From NCBI GenBank assembly GCA_018524725.1, contig JAEUWP010000633.1, positions 55,680 to 119,679 of the forward strand: a DNA stretch of 64,000 nt. The letters are read 5' to 3'. The stretch comes from Podaxis mareebaensis. Taxonomy: Eukaryota > Basidiomycota > Agaricomycetes > Agaricales > Agaricaceae. Below the pieces are notes generated by a model. It was not told where the DNA came from. It saw nothing but the letters and a program-made list of their open reading frames with translations, and did not search any database. Position 1 is the first letter of the stretch. Each line of letters starts with the position of its first letter. Positions 35,013 to 47,022 of this stretch are shown here, in pieces. Both the position numbers and the translations under genes were made by a program.

Positions 35013-38000
35013 GTCGAGTGGTGATTACCAGTTCGGATCGATCATTTTAGCTAGTTGGATGTTATTGTCGTTTAACCTGCATGCCTTTTCAAACCATCTT
35101 TCAAGAAACAAATAGAAATGTGACCCCGACAGAGGTGAGTCGTTGGTGAGCGGGCATATCCCACGCATCATTAGATCTGTTGGTATGTCCTCTGAAACGA
35201 TTTCAGCTGAAGGGCAACGGACACCGAAATCAAAACAATGAACTGAGTCTCTGTGGGTTATTGGTGGCCACGTCGACATTCCTTGATGAGATTGGCCAGG
35301 TATAAGATCTGCGGCACCTCTTGCGACGATGGAATTGGTGATGCAATATGTCCGTATAGAGATGTAGAGAGAAGCCTTGGAGCATGACCTACACTTTAGA
35401 CGAAGTAAAGCCTTTACATCCAAGACAAGGTGTGTCATCCCCCTACTAGTTCGCTTCGGGCTTCTGGGGTTTTGCAATATGAAGGATACATTACAATCCT
35501 CATGACTCCAAACAAATGGAATATGTGCTACTGAATACAGTGCTGTGCATTAAGATGGCTGGCAGTAAGGAATATAATATACCCAGAATTGACCTGGTGT
35601 ACCGGCCGCGATGAGCGCACCACTCTTACGGCCTTTCCCAAATGACATGATAGGGTATGAAGGGATGACATCCATGATCTCTGAGAGATTCCGCCAAACC
35701 AGGTCCTTCCAGCGCGAATCCTCACAGAGGGGAAGTGCTTTCTCGTGTCTTTCCAGACCTTCCCAGTCTCCCACATCTGTAAACTGCCATCGGGCATTCA
35801 GACGGACTAAAAATGATTTGAGAGGGTGCTCACTACTTACATCAGAGATGACCACGTAAGCCCCACAATCGTCTTCGCTCCACTCCAAGTCGTCCTGCCG
35901 CGGCCCAAGCTGAACATTACTAGCTTTGAAACAAACAATATAAGTCTCCGCATCCATTCTAATATTGTTCAAGCTCAAAGACTCGATCGGAACAATCTGA
36001 ATAATTCCCCACTCCTCAAGGTATGGTCGAAAAACCTATGTTCATCAGTTAACGCCACGAGATTATTCTCAAAACTGACCGAGTTGCATATGACTGACAA
36101 TAGATAGTAAGCAAGTTTGTCAAAGGACTTGTACAGTCTCCCAAAATCAAAGTTTCTAAAGAAAGGGGCGAGGCACCGGAAAATATCCTGAGCTTCTTCA
36201 TCTATGGGTGGTTCCCACTGCAGCACGTCGCGGAAGGACAAAAAAGTAAGAAGCCAGTTAACTGATCGTGTCTCACGTATACTGGCAGGTGACCAAGATA
36301 AGTTGATCCTGGAGAAGTCGATAGAAGACTCGGCTGGTATAAACATTATCACTAGTTGTCATTGTTTGTAGCAATGAAGACCCACCAGCATTGTACGACT
36401 CGAGCAATACTCGCGAATACATTGTAAGGAGTTTTTTCCGCGCTTCAGATTTGTTGATCCAGAATGATCCGGAGCGAGAAGGCGTGGAAAGGTAATCGGT
36501 GAAGGAGGCATGGAACACCGTGAGGATACGGACAGCCTTTTCTGGGGGAGGGATGTTAAGAACCGAATGGAGCCTTCGAAGTGCCCCATATGCATCTGCC
36601 TGGCTGAGCCCGAGCAAATTACAGATAACAATGAAACTTCTGTTCCCTACGCTGGGGAGCAGGAATGCTAGAAGCCTTTCGGTGGTGGGTAATATTTCTT
36701 GGGGAATAGTAGACAGAATTTCGGCATAGAGGGCATCAAGTGTTGCAAATGGATTGCCGTGGTTTAAAGAAGACGAGGTGGACTCAATAACATCAAGAAC
36801 TCTCCTGAGTTGCAAGACCGGGTTGCCGTAATTGGTATCGCCAATGAATCGAATCACTGTAGATGAAAATACAAATAGGCCGGATGAAGCTTTTGCTATG
36901 GTCGAAAACTCCGTCTCCGTTGGCCAGTGTTGAGTCGATGGAGGAAAAAGTGAAGAGTATTTTCGTCTGATTTCGGTGAATTGGTCTCGCAAGTAACGCT
37001 CGACATCTGCACAGGCATCATCAGAGTCGGCGGGCACATTCACCTCCATGTAGCTGGACACAACGTCATCATGGGAAAACGCTGCTTGTATTTCAGGCTC
37101 TGGGCGACTTGCTATGAGCCATATCAAGGGAGAAGTTGGATGATCGAGGGCAAACCTGCCGATGAGAAAAACGATATCTGTTTGTGCTAGTTCGCCCATG
37201 CATTCATCCAGTCCATCGAGCAGCACCAAGATGGTCTTGGGAAGCCATTTGAGGAGTTTGCGCTCGACAAACGGTTTCGTGATGAACCATTTGAATTGTT
37301 CAATCAGGGACTTTTTCACGACGTTGGGATCGGTAATGACCAAGTCCTCGACATATTGTCGGTAGGGAGGGTATTTGACAGCGAGTTGGTATGCGATGGT
37401 AATGAAGAGGCGCTGAGGGTCATTGCGCTCATTGGGCCTGGAGAAGAAGACGGTGGCACCTAAGGCGGATGTTCGTGATGCAGTGTCGGACTCTGCAAGT
37501 GTCTGTATAACAGCAGATTTCCCAACACCAGCAGGCCCATGGAGCCATAGCACCTTCTTTGTACGCGAGGGATCATTCACCCAGGACTGGATTTCCTTGG
37601 ATAAGTTGAGCCTTGTACCGGGGTGACAACGGGGAGGGGGGTAGCGGTCGGAGGAGTCGAATGAAGCACCTTGTATCATTTCTTGTGCGAGTAACTTCAT
37701 TGCTTTTCATGTGTAAGATTGATATTTCCTGTCATCTGCGATGTAATACTCACCATGATTGTCATATATGAGATTCACATTCTCTATCATTGTTGAATTT
37801 TTGATTGTGAGTTGGCGAGCATTGTTAAAGAATCCGCCAAGGGAAGCTAATTGGAGTGTACATTGTAAGCGATTCAAAGATACGAGTAGTATCCCAACCT
37901 TTTAACCTGAATGGGTTCCTTCCATCCATGGAGGGTATGGGCAGACAAAAGGGACAGTTGTAAGCTTAGTGGGAAGGTCGCACAGAGAGAAGCTGTATAG

Positions 38001-38274
38001 AGGCTGTCACTCTGGAGCTGTTGTCAACCTGGCCATCAAGGTCACCTGGCTTGTTTGCTAGCACTCGATGCATGGACGCTGAATAGCACTGAATATGCGG
38101 TCATGAGGGTAAAACGAGACAACATGTCGATACGCGTCAGAAGCACTACCATCCCTCAGGCACTTAATGTGTCCGGGGCGCCATAGTCTACGGTGACCGA
38201 ACACCTCCTTAAGGTATGCCGGGTGTGACCTGGTGCGACCTGGTGCTCCCCTGCATACTGGCTTTGATGAGCAC
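34880..38274. repeat. Tandem duplication of NACHT gene region, unit 1
   Basis: Aligns with 38275-41600 at an offset of about 3390-3395 bp. The coding part is about 95% identical by eye and the flanks lower. The right end of the unit (37926-38274) matches 41320-41600, the region just upstream of rif1-A, so the unit spans from an exon of an unknown gene through the NACHT gene into the rif1-A upstream region. Confidence 0.9.
35550..37925 (-). CDS. NACHT NTPase (NLR-like), copy 1
   Basis: Six exons (37925-37907, 37846-37754, 37702-36386, 36333-36080, 36035-35841, 35783-35550) give 703 residues. An N-terminal segment has GGFFNNARQLTIKNSTMIEN. A linker with PPPRCHPGTR precedes the NACHT domain: Walker A HGPAGVGKSA (about 92-101), Walker B ILVLLDGLDEC (about 195-205), then LIWLIASRPEP. 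Winged-helix-like motifs LLGLSQADAYGALRRLHSVL and VFHASFTDYLSTPSRSG follow. The tail has no WD40, ankyrin or TPR repeat and ends YYIPYCQPS. Fungal NACHT proteins are STAND-class switches linked to non-self recognition and cell death; that role here is inferred. Copy 2 is at 38940. Confidence 0.92.
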
Positions 38275-41200
38275 GTGAGGTGGACAGTTAGGAGTTCAGA
38301 AAGACAGAAGGATTGAAGCATTGTCTTCCGGAGGCTGTGACTGACATTATGGGAGTTTCGGAGGTAGCGAAAAGGAAGGAGAAGGAGAGAATGGAAATGG
38401 AGCTGTGGATCGGGTGACGATTACCAGCATGGATCGGTCACTTTAGCTAGTTGCATGTTTTTGTCGTTCAATCCTGCATGCCCCTTTCCCAAACAATCAT
38501 AAGGAGGCAATGTAGCCATGTCAGCTGCGAGTCGTTGGCGAATAGGCATATGCACAATAGAACTGTTGGTATGCCTTTTGAAGTGATTCCGATCGAAGAG
38601 CAACAGACACGGAAATCAAAACAACGAACTGGATCTCTATGGGTTACTGATGGCTGACTTCATTGATATTCTTTGGCGAGATTATCCAGGAATCTGAGCC
38701 ACCTCTGGCGATGGTGGAATTGGCGAGGCAATGTATCTGGATTGCGATGTAGAAGGTAGCCTGGGACATAGATTTGGCTTGCACTTGAGACCAAGTAAAA
38801 CCTCTACATCTGATCTACGGTGTGTCAACCCTCCCACTAGTTTTCTTCGGCTTCCAGGATTTCGGGTTGGAAGGATAGGCTATGATTGTCGTGACTTCTA
38901 AACGAAAGGAATTTGTGCGACTGAATACAGGATTATACATTAAGATAGCTGGCAATAAGGAATATAATATACCCAGAATTGACCTGGTGTACCGGCCGCG
39001 ATGAGCGCACCACTCTTACGGCCTTTCCCAAATGACATGATAGGGTATGAAGGGATGACATCCATGATCTCTGAGAGATTCCGCCAAACCAGGTCCTTCC
39101 AGCGCGAATCCTCACAGAGGGGAAGTGCTTTCTCGTGTCTTTCCATGCCTTCCCAGTCTCCCATATCCGTAAACTGCCATCGGGCATTCAGACGGACTAA
39201 AAATGATTTGAGAGGGCGCTCACTACTTACATCAGAGATGTCCACGTAAGCCCCACAATCGTCTTCGCTCCACTCCAAGTCGTCCTGTCGCGGTCCAAGC
39301 TGAACATTATTAGCTTTGAAACAAACAATATAAGTCTCCGCATCTATTCTAATATTGTTCAAGCTCAAAGACTCGATCGGAACAATCTGAATAATTCCCC
39401 ATTCCTCAAGGTATGGTCGAAAAACCTATGCTCATCAGTTAACGCCACGAGATTATTCTCAAAACTGACCGAGTTGCATATGACTGACAATAAGTAGTAA
39501 GCAAGTTTGTCAAAGGACTTGTACAGTCTCCCAAAATCGAAGTTTCTAAAGAACGGGGCGAGGCACCGGAAAATATCCTGAGCTTCTTCATCTATGGGTG
39601 GTTCCCACTGCAGCACGTCGCGGAAGGACAAAAAAGTAAGAAGCCAGTTAACTGATCGTGTCTCACGTATACTGGCAGGTGACCAAGATAAGTTGATCCT
39701 GGAGAAGTCGATAGAAGACTCGGCTGATATAAACACTATCACTAGTTGACATTGTTTGTAGCAATGAAGACCCACCAGCATTGTACGACTCGAGCAATAC
39801 TCGCGAATACATTGTAAGGAGTTTTTTCCGCGCTTCCGACTCGTTGATCCAAAATGATCCAGAACGAGACGGAGTGGAAAGGTAATCGGTGAAGGAGGCA
39901 TGGAACGCGCGGTGGGATTCATAAGAGGCTTTTTCTGGGGGAGGGATGCTAAGAACTGAATGAAGCCTCTGAAATGCCCCATATGCATCTGCCTGGCTGA
40001 GCCCGAGCAAATTACAGATAACAATGAAACTTCTGTTCCCTACACTGGGAAGCAGGAATGCTAGAAGTCTTTTGGTGGTGGGTAATGTTTCTTGGGGAAT
40101 AGTAGCCAGAATTTCGGTATAGAGCGCATCAAGTGTCGCAAATGGATTGTCCTGATTGAGAGAAGATGAAGTGGATCCAATAACGTCAAGAACTCTCCTG
40201 AGTTGCGAGACCGGGTTGCTGTAATTTATATCGCCAATGAATCGAATCGCTGTAGATGGAAACACAAATAGGCCAGATGAGGCCTTCGCTATGATCGAAA
40301 ACTCCGTTTCCGTTGGCCAGTGTTGAGTCAATGGAGGAAAAAATGAAGAGTATTTTCGTCTGATTTCGGTGAACTTGTCTCGCAAGTAACGCTCGACATC
40401 TGCACAGGCGTTATCGGAGTCGGCGGGCACGTCCACCTCCACGTAGCTCGACAAGACCTCGTCATGGGAAAATGCTGCGTGTATTTGAGGCTCCGGACGA
40501 CTTGCAATGAGCCATATCAGGGGAGAGGTTGGATGATCGAGGGCAAACTTGCTAATAAGGAGGACGATATCCTCTTGTGCTAATTCGCCCATGCATTCAT
40601 CCAGTCCATCGAGGAGCACCAGAATGGTCTTGGGAAGCCTTTTGAGGAGTTTGCGCTCGACGAACGGTTTCGCGATGAACCATTTGAATTGTTCAGTTAG
40701 TGACTTTTTCACGACGTTGGGGTCGGTAGCGACCAATTCCTCGACGTATTGTCGGTAGGGAGGGTATTTGACAGCGAGTTGGTATGCGATGGTAATGAAG
40801 AGGCGCTGAGGATCGTTGCGCTCGTTGGGTCTGGAGAAGAAGATGGTGGCACCGAGGATGGAAGTTTGAGATGCGGCGTCGGACTCTGCAAGCGTTTGGA
40901 TGATAGCAGATTTCCCGACACCAGCGGGGCCATGGAGCCATAGCACCCTCTTTGTGCGCGAGAGATCATCTGTCCAGGAATGGATTTCCTTGGATAAGTT
41001 GAGCCTTGTACCGGGGTGACAACGGGGCGGAGGGTAGCGTTCGGAGGAGTCAAATGCAGCACCTTGTATCATTTCTTGTACGAGCAATTTCATCGCTTTT
41101 CATATGTAAGATTGATATTTCCTGCCGTCCGTGATACAATACTCACCGTGATTGTCATGTATGAGGTTCACATTCTCTATCATTGTTGAATTTTTGATCG

Positions 41201-41600
41201 TGAAATGGCGTGCATTGTTGAAGAATCCGCCGAGAAAAGCTGATTGGAGTGTACGTTATACGCAGTTCAAAGATACAAATTGTGTCCAAACCTTTCAACT
41301 TGAATGGGTCCTTTTTATCCATGAAGAATATGGCGGACGAGCTGGAGGGGCTGTAAGCTTGGTGGGATGGTTGTGTAGAAGGAAGCTGTATGGAAGGCTG
41401 TTAACAACCTGGCCATCAAGGTCACCTGGCTGGCTGCTAGCGCCCAACGCACGGACGGCTGAATAGCGCTTTCCACCTGAGAACATGCTGTAATGAGAGT
41501 AAAACAAAGCCAAACAACGCGTCGATACGCGTTGAATGTGACATTTCAATTTAAGGGTACGCCGGGTGTGACGCGATGCTCGCCCACGTCCTGGCTCTGA
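38275..41600. repeat. Tandem duplication of NACHT gene region, unit 2
   Basis: Second copy of the 34880-38274 unit. Its left end is a truncated last exon of an unknown gene with an early stop, and its right end stops about 90 bp before the rif1-A ATG. The non-coding part downstream of the NACHT gene (38275-38939) has diverged more than the gene itself. Confidence 0.9.
38940..41183 (-). CDS. NACHT NTPase (NLR-like), copy 2
   Basis: Matches copy 1 exon for exon, with the same Walker A HGPAGVGKSA, Walker B ILVLLDGLDEC, SRPEPQIHAAFSHDE, ICNLLGLSQADAYGA, FHASFTDYLSTPSRSG and the ending YYIPYCQLS. All internal frames are open. The first exon differs: copy 1 starts ATGGAAGGAACC, while the aligned sequence here reads ATAAAAAGGACC, and the only nearby ATG is out of frame. 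The first usable start is therefore MIENVNLIHDNH at 41183, which removes the GGFFNNARHFTIKN motif still encoded upstream. It is either N-terminally truncated or uses an upstream start I cannot see. The NACHT core appears functional. Confidence 0.88.
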
Positions 41601-41692
41601 CCTGCTTTCCTCTGTCAGTTGTCCATCCTCTTATTTATTTCTAAATTCCTTTCCTCCTTTCCTTCTCTAATCCGGACGCGATTCTGCCCCCC

Positions 41693-44600
41693 ATGAGTCT
41701 CCTGACACCCCCGAGATCTACCCACCGCAACGACAAGGAGAACCGATTCCAGCCAGCGAGTGGGTCGCGCGTCGCATGGTCCCAACACCACCAAATTCAT
41801 GACCTTACTGTCTCTCCAAGACCGCTCGGATGCTCAAGCGCGAGTAGGGAACCCCCGGTGAAATCTATTCTTAAAAAGTCGAGCTATCCACTCCTTCCGC
41901 TTCTTGACGTGAAACCACGCGAGGAAACGCCAGAACCAGAGGACCCACTCATGGACTTGCACTATCTGGAGGGTCCTGTAGTCACAATAACCTCACCGCT
42001 TGCGACGATGCAGGAGCTCAACGAGGCATATGGACGACTTATGGCGCGATTACGTGCTGCAGCGCTGAGCTCGACGGACGCTGATGCTTCATGGCCTTTG
42101 TTTCAGCCGATACGACAATGTAAGGCAGAGTTCATGGCTGCTATTGTTCGTGACTTGCGTCGCGCGTTGGAAAATCCGGCCGACAAGTTTCCCAACCAGA
42201 CGGAAGAGAGCGTAGATTGTGACACAAAGGCCGCTTTGTGTCTCCCCTCACCCAAGCTTAGTCCGAAGAAGAAAAAGGGAATGAGCGCAGAGCAAGTCAA
42301 GTACGCTCGTGATCTATGCACGACATCGCACTCCGCTATGAAATTCCTCGCTTTGATCATGGGACTGCCTGCCATCTATAAACTTTTCACAGGTGCATTA
42401 TATACGCGTGTCTTCTTCATTTTATACCAGACTAAACAAATGTGATTGCAGATGCCGAACTCCGGGAGCTTCTTACAGAAGTTCTAGCGATACCCACTGC
42501 CGACATTCTTCCTACTCCCAATGCTCGCAAAACCTGTGCCCTCGCAATTTGGGTTATCCAAGTCCAGCGGCTTTCACGTAACATCCTTCAACCACTTTCC
42601 ATGCGTATTGCGCATGTTATTCGCCGTGGTATTGATGGAGAACTAGGAAAGGAGGGCAAGAAGGGCTCAGCCAGCGACGGGCTCAAGGCATGTTCTTTCG
42701 GTTCGACACTGGGATTCCCGCTAACACCCAGTCCCTTAGGCCGTCCACGACCTTTCCGTGTTCCAGCCTACTACATTCGTGCCTGCGTTCACAAACATCC
42801 TCGACTCTGTCCTCAATAACCTCCTTGCGCCAACACTTGGCCTACGTCAGCAAGCTTGCCATGCTCTCGGCGGCATAGTTCTTGGACTTGTCGCTATCCC
42901 TCGTTCATCGACCTCTATCCACACCCGCATTTCTAGTATCATCGCTACCTACATCACACAAATACCCGAGTCACCCAAATCTGCATCATCATCTGCAGCC
43001 TCACCATCCAAGCTCACTCAGGAGGCTCCCATTTTCCGAACGCTTAGGGCAACGTTGAATGCGACAGAACCAGTTCATGCCGCTCAAGGACCTGTTTGGG
43101 CGCTCGTCGTTCTCGCCTGCTTCATCGTCTTGTTGGGCCCCACCCTCGTCCATAACAACAAGATATTCCGCTCACTCTCGTCTATGCTATCGCTCTCTAT
43201 GCGCCACAAGAAGAGTTCTGTACGTGCACTCGGGTGCATGGTTTGGCGCTGCGTTGCATGGGTCTATTTCCTTCCGAGCAGCGATAGTACACGCGAGAAC
43301 TCGTTGGCATTGGACATGCTTAAGGATAAGCGCGACTCGATCTGGAGAGCACTCATGAATGTTGTCGACGTGCAAACAGGGATGGCAGTTATCGCGGCAG
43401 TTCTTGGAGACGAGAGCATTGACTCGGACGACTCGCTTTTGCGTATGATGAATGTCCTCGAGAATATGATGGCCAAACAGACGAATATATCCGATGCCAT
43501 CGACACTATGAAGCGGCTTGTCAGCCTCGAGACCGGTAACGTGCAGTGGAATGTCAACAAGCTCCTTATGCCAGCAATCTTTGCGGCTAGTCCAGGTCTT
43601 CTCACTGTGGAATACAAGTCATTGTCTGTTACGGTCAATGACTTGCTACTCGCCCAACCCCCGCTGGAGGATATACGGTACTTGAGCAGGGATGAGATTG
43701 CGCAGGAATGGGTGTTTGACGGGATGATCAAACTTTGGAAGCAAGCGCTTGCTAGCCTCAAGAAGTTTGATGAAACTGAGGCCTCCGTAAGTGAACTCTG
43801 ATTGGAACATTTGAGTTGATGCTTACATATCTTTTTTGTAGGGTATGACTGGTGACCTGCTTTCAGTTTGGCAAGGGCTGCTGAGTGCGTGCGGAAGCAG
43901 TATTCAAGGTGTGTGATGCTGTTTTTCATCGGGAATGGGCCGTGTTGACCGAACATGCGATAGACGCGGGGGATGAAGATAGTATGACGGAGTTTACACG
44001 CAGGGCAGCGGATGTTCTTGTCGATATCCTCGAGGACACCGACCTTGATCTCGTGTGCAGCAAGCCTGTTCAGAAGGCCGACGCAGAGGTTGACGATAGC
44101 CTCACTGTCTTCGGGCGGACGAATGGCGAGCTCAAACTTCATATCGTCTCCGAAATGTGGAGGATTGCATATGCGACTCTGCCGGAAACCAATTTGCGCC
44201 GCGCTGGTGAACGCTTACTCAGTTGCTTGATGAAGATTGAAGATGAGCTCGTAGAGTCTAACGACAACGCGAGGCTGATCTGGGTGTCACTTTGCGTCAA
44301 GGCATTGGCGGTTTGTGATATGGATGCGATGAAAATGTTCTGGGGCTTCGAGGCCGGCGGATGCGAATGGGATTGGACTGAGGAGGTTAGGAACATGGTA
44401 TGGAGGACTTCGGTTGAGAAGTGGAGTGATGATGGGTGTAACTGGGAAGGAGCTGCCGTTCTGCTGGCGGTACCCTTTACGTGCGTTCCAACCTCAATTA
44501 GTTTGATGTGCGCCGAGTCCTGATGTTTTTCCTTCTAGTTCCCCGAAAGCTCAGATTCTTGGAAATGAAGACTCAAAGAAATGGGAAGACTTTTTGCAAT

Positions 44601-46451
44601 ACGCATTTGACAAAGCGTTGGATTATGGTCTCGACTCGGTTGCAGTTCTTGATGCCATTGCAGCTTTGATTTCGCAATGTGAAGACTTGTCTAGCTCAGC
44701 GTCAACGCAAGTAGCGGATCTACTCATGTCACGCTTGGATATGAAGGAGATTAGAGAAGTACCAGAGACGTTGATGGAGTTTGTGAACAATACTATGCGG
44801 TCGACGTATCCGCCTGAGTTGGGTAATCAGGATATCAGCAGGTGGATGATCCGCACGCTGACGAATGTGATTGAGCATTGCCCGACTGCCCTTGGTTCTA
44901 GGTTGTTGGAGCTTATGCAGGAAGGCGTGTGCGTTTGGGTTGCGGACGATCGTGAGGTTTGGAGTGCAGACGACTATGAGTATGAGGTGAGCTTTCCATG
45001 TTCTGCTAACTGAAGGTGGGACTGATGAGCCTGGTTAGATCGTCCCACTGTATGCGCAGGTCCTGTTCTGCATTCAGTCGCTCCGACCTTCCTGGGAGAA
45101 CTTGGAAAAATTCGCTGGCGTGATTGAATCTGGATTTGTAGGACGTCGTGATAAGCCGCAGCTCGTCAAGGACCAGTTCGAGGGCTTTTGGAACGTTACT
45201 TATGGTACATGGAAAACCCCGACCGAAGAGTGGCCAGAAGCCATTCAGCGTTGTCTTGGCTACAGTACTGAAACCATCGCAGAGGGCATCTCATCGCCGT
45301 TACCTCCTTCATCACCCACGCTCTCGGTATGCGATCTCACTCGACCTACCACCTCCGAACCTGTGCTCGCGGATGTCCTGCTGGAAACACCTATGACACC
45401 AACCACAACATCAGCTTCTCGTAGCTCTACCCCTCTCCAGCCCCAGAAGATTTCTGCGGAACGACGATTCCCTGAATTCCCACCGACCGTTTCACCTACT
45501 TCACCCTTGCGGATCCGAACGGCGGTGACCTCAACACCTACGACGCCGAAGCGTCCTGGGAAACGTACTTGGGGTCCTGGATCTACTTCGAATTCGACTT
45601 CTACTTCGATCACACCGAAGTCGAAGAGAAGAAGGGTCGAGGGAGGGGAGGAGAAGGAGAATACTTCGCCACGTGGGCCTAATACCATCCTTGGACAGAT
45701 ATCTTTGGTAACGGAGCGCCTCGCGATGAAGTCTCCTTTCGCGTCTTCGTCTACGAATAGGAAGGTGTCGGGGGTGATGAAGCGTCAGTTGGAGAGGGAG
45801 AGTGAAGAGAGTGATAGGGAAATGGTAGAGAGACCTTCACCCCTGAAGAAGGGAAGGATGAATGAGGAAGTTTTGGTTAGGCCGAGGGCGTCGAGCGTGG
45901 GCAGTGATGATAGTGTGGAGGAAAGAGATGTTGCTTTGAGCCTACTGCAATCATCGCCTTGTTCTCAGCGCTCGAAGCGGCGATGGATCATGGAGTCTGT
46001 TGAGGTGCCGTCGTTTGAAGAAGTTTTGCTCAGGCGGCGATTGCAAAGGACGACTAGTCTCGAAAGTTTCGTTGGGTCCGTGGACGTAAAGACGCCGTCA
46101 AAACCGGGAGGGCGTGTCATTCGCAAAATGCGGCCTTCGAGCAAGTCGGCGAGGAAGAGTTGTGTCTTTGACCCGTTCATTTCTTCGTCGTCGCCTATTT
46201 CGGCCATACCTTTATCAAGCAACGTGGGCGCGGCAAAGTTGAAACGCACTGCTAGTGCACCGATGCCATCATCGTCCTCGGATGATGATCCACGATACGG
46301 CCAAGTTACACCCCATCATTTGATTTCACCAGCGCCGAAAAAGGTCTTGGATGTGTCTGATCCCCCGAGCGATGATTCCCTGCCGCCGTCCAGCCCAACT
46401 AGGGCGGTCGTGTCGAGGCGCTCGTTGAAGAGGAGGGTTTCTGTTACGTGA
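41693..46451 (+). CDS. RIF1: RIF1-like telomere/replication-timing protein, paralog A
   Basis: Exons 41693-42392, 42452-42687, 42740-43786, 43842 onward, to 44480, 44539-44986 and 45039-46451 give about 1,490 residues. The N-terminus carries RVAW (26-29) and SILK (58-61), the two classic PP1-docking motifs, in the order seen in yeast Rif1. A long HEAT-type array follows, with SPLATMQELNEAYGRLM, ARKTCALAIWVIQVQRLSRN, LNNLLAPTLGLRQQACHALG and QGPVWALVVLACFIVLLG. The C-terminal third is disordered and Ser/Pro/Arg-rich. Rif1 recruits PP1 to control origin firing, telomere length and repair. The intron at 42688-42739 has a GC donor. Near 43908 the frame shifts by one base, from ...GSSIQ to VCDAVFHREW, with no plausible intron. 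Confidence 0.85.
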
Positions 46452-46520
46452 TTGCTGCGTCTTTGTAGGATTCATCTGTTACACTTGTATTATAGGCGGA
46501 AATAGAACATACTGTGCATA

Positions 46521-46807
46521 CTATTGGTGGCCCGTACCTCGGATGGGCCCGAATCTCGGACGAACGTTTGTGTCTTGCCTCATACTCCACAAAATTTCTT
46601 GAAGCTATGTTAGACCTTCCAACCATTCTGTGTATTATGCGATTATTTGTCTAAGGAGACTTTGAGCGGATGAGGAAAGCGACTGCAGGCTCAAAGTCAC
46701 TCTTTGTCACGTTTGCTGAGCACGCCCCGTCAAATGAGCTGGTGGGAATGTTGTGACTGATGTGACATCCGAGGTTTGGACCCATCCGAGGTACGGGCCG
46801 CCAATAG
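46521..46807. mobile_element. MITE, Tc1/mariner-like (TA target site)
   Basis: A 287 bp element bounded by terminal inverted repeats of about 42 bp. The left end begins CTATTGGTGGCCCGTACCTC and the right end, reverse complemented, begins CTATTGGCGGCCCGTACCTC, with about five mismatches across the repeat. TA flanks both sides (46519-46520, 46808-46809), the hallmark target duplication of Tc1/mariner elements. The interior has no coding frame. It lies 70 bp after the rif1-A stop. Confidence 0.85.
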
Positions 46808-47022
46808 TACTGATTTAGAATGTTGGCAGTTGGGTACGTCCTGATCGGAAGGCGCGGTGCTATTTTGGGAACCGGAATTTGAAATACCTCAACGTCATTG
46901 TCTTGGGTGCAAACGTTGATGGGTTATCTGTGTATAAACGATACGCAATAAGACACAACCAAGAATCTCTCGGTTGCATGCAAACTTCGACCACAACCCC
47001 GAAATCCCTCCTGCTTCTGTCA

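Noticed and set aside
35025..35477. 150-codon minus-strand frame downstream of NACHT copy 1
   Set aside because: The aligned region of unit 2 (38420-38870) is interrupted by stops and indels, unlike the well-kept NACHT exons, so there is no sign of selection for coding.
43264..44142. 292-codon minus-strand open frame
   Set aside because: Lies antisense to rif1-A coding sequence and has no recognisable motif; an expected shadow frame.
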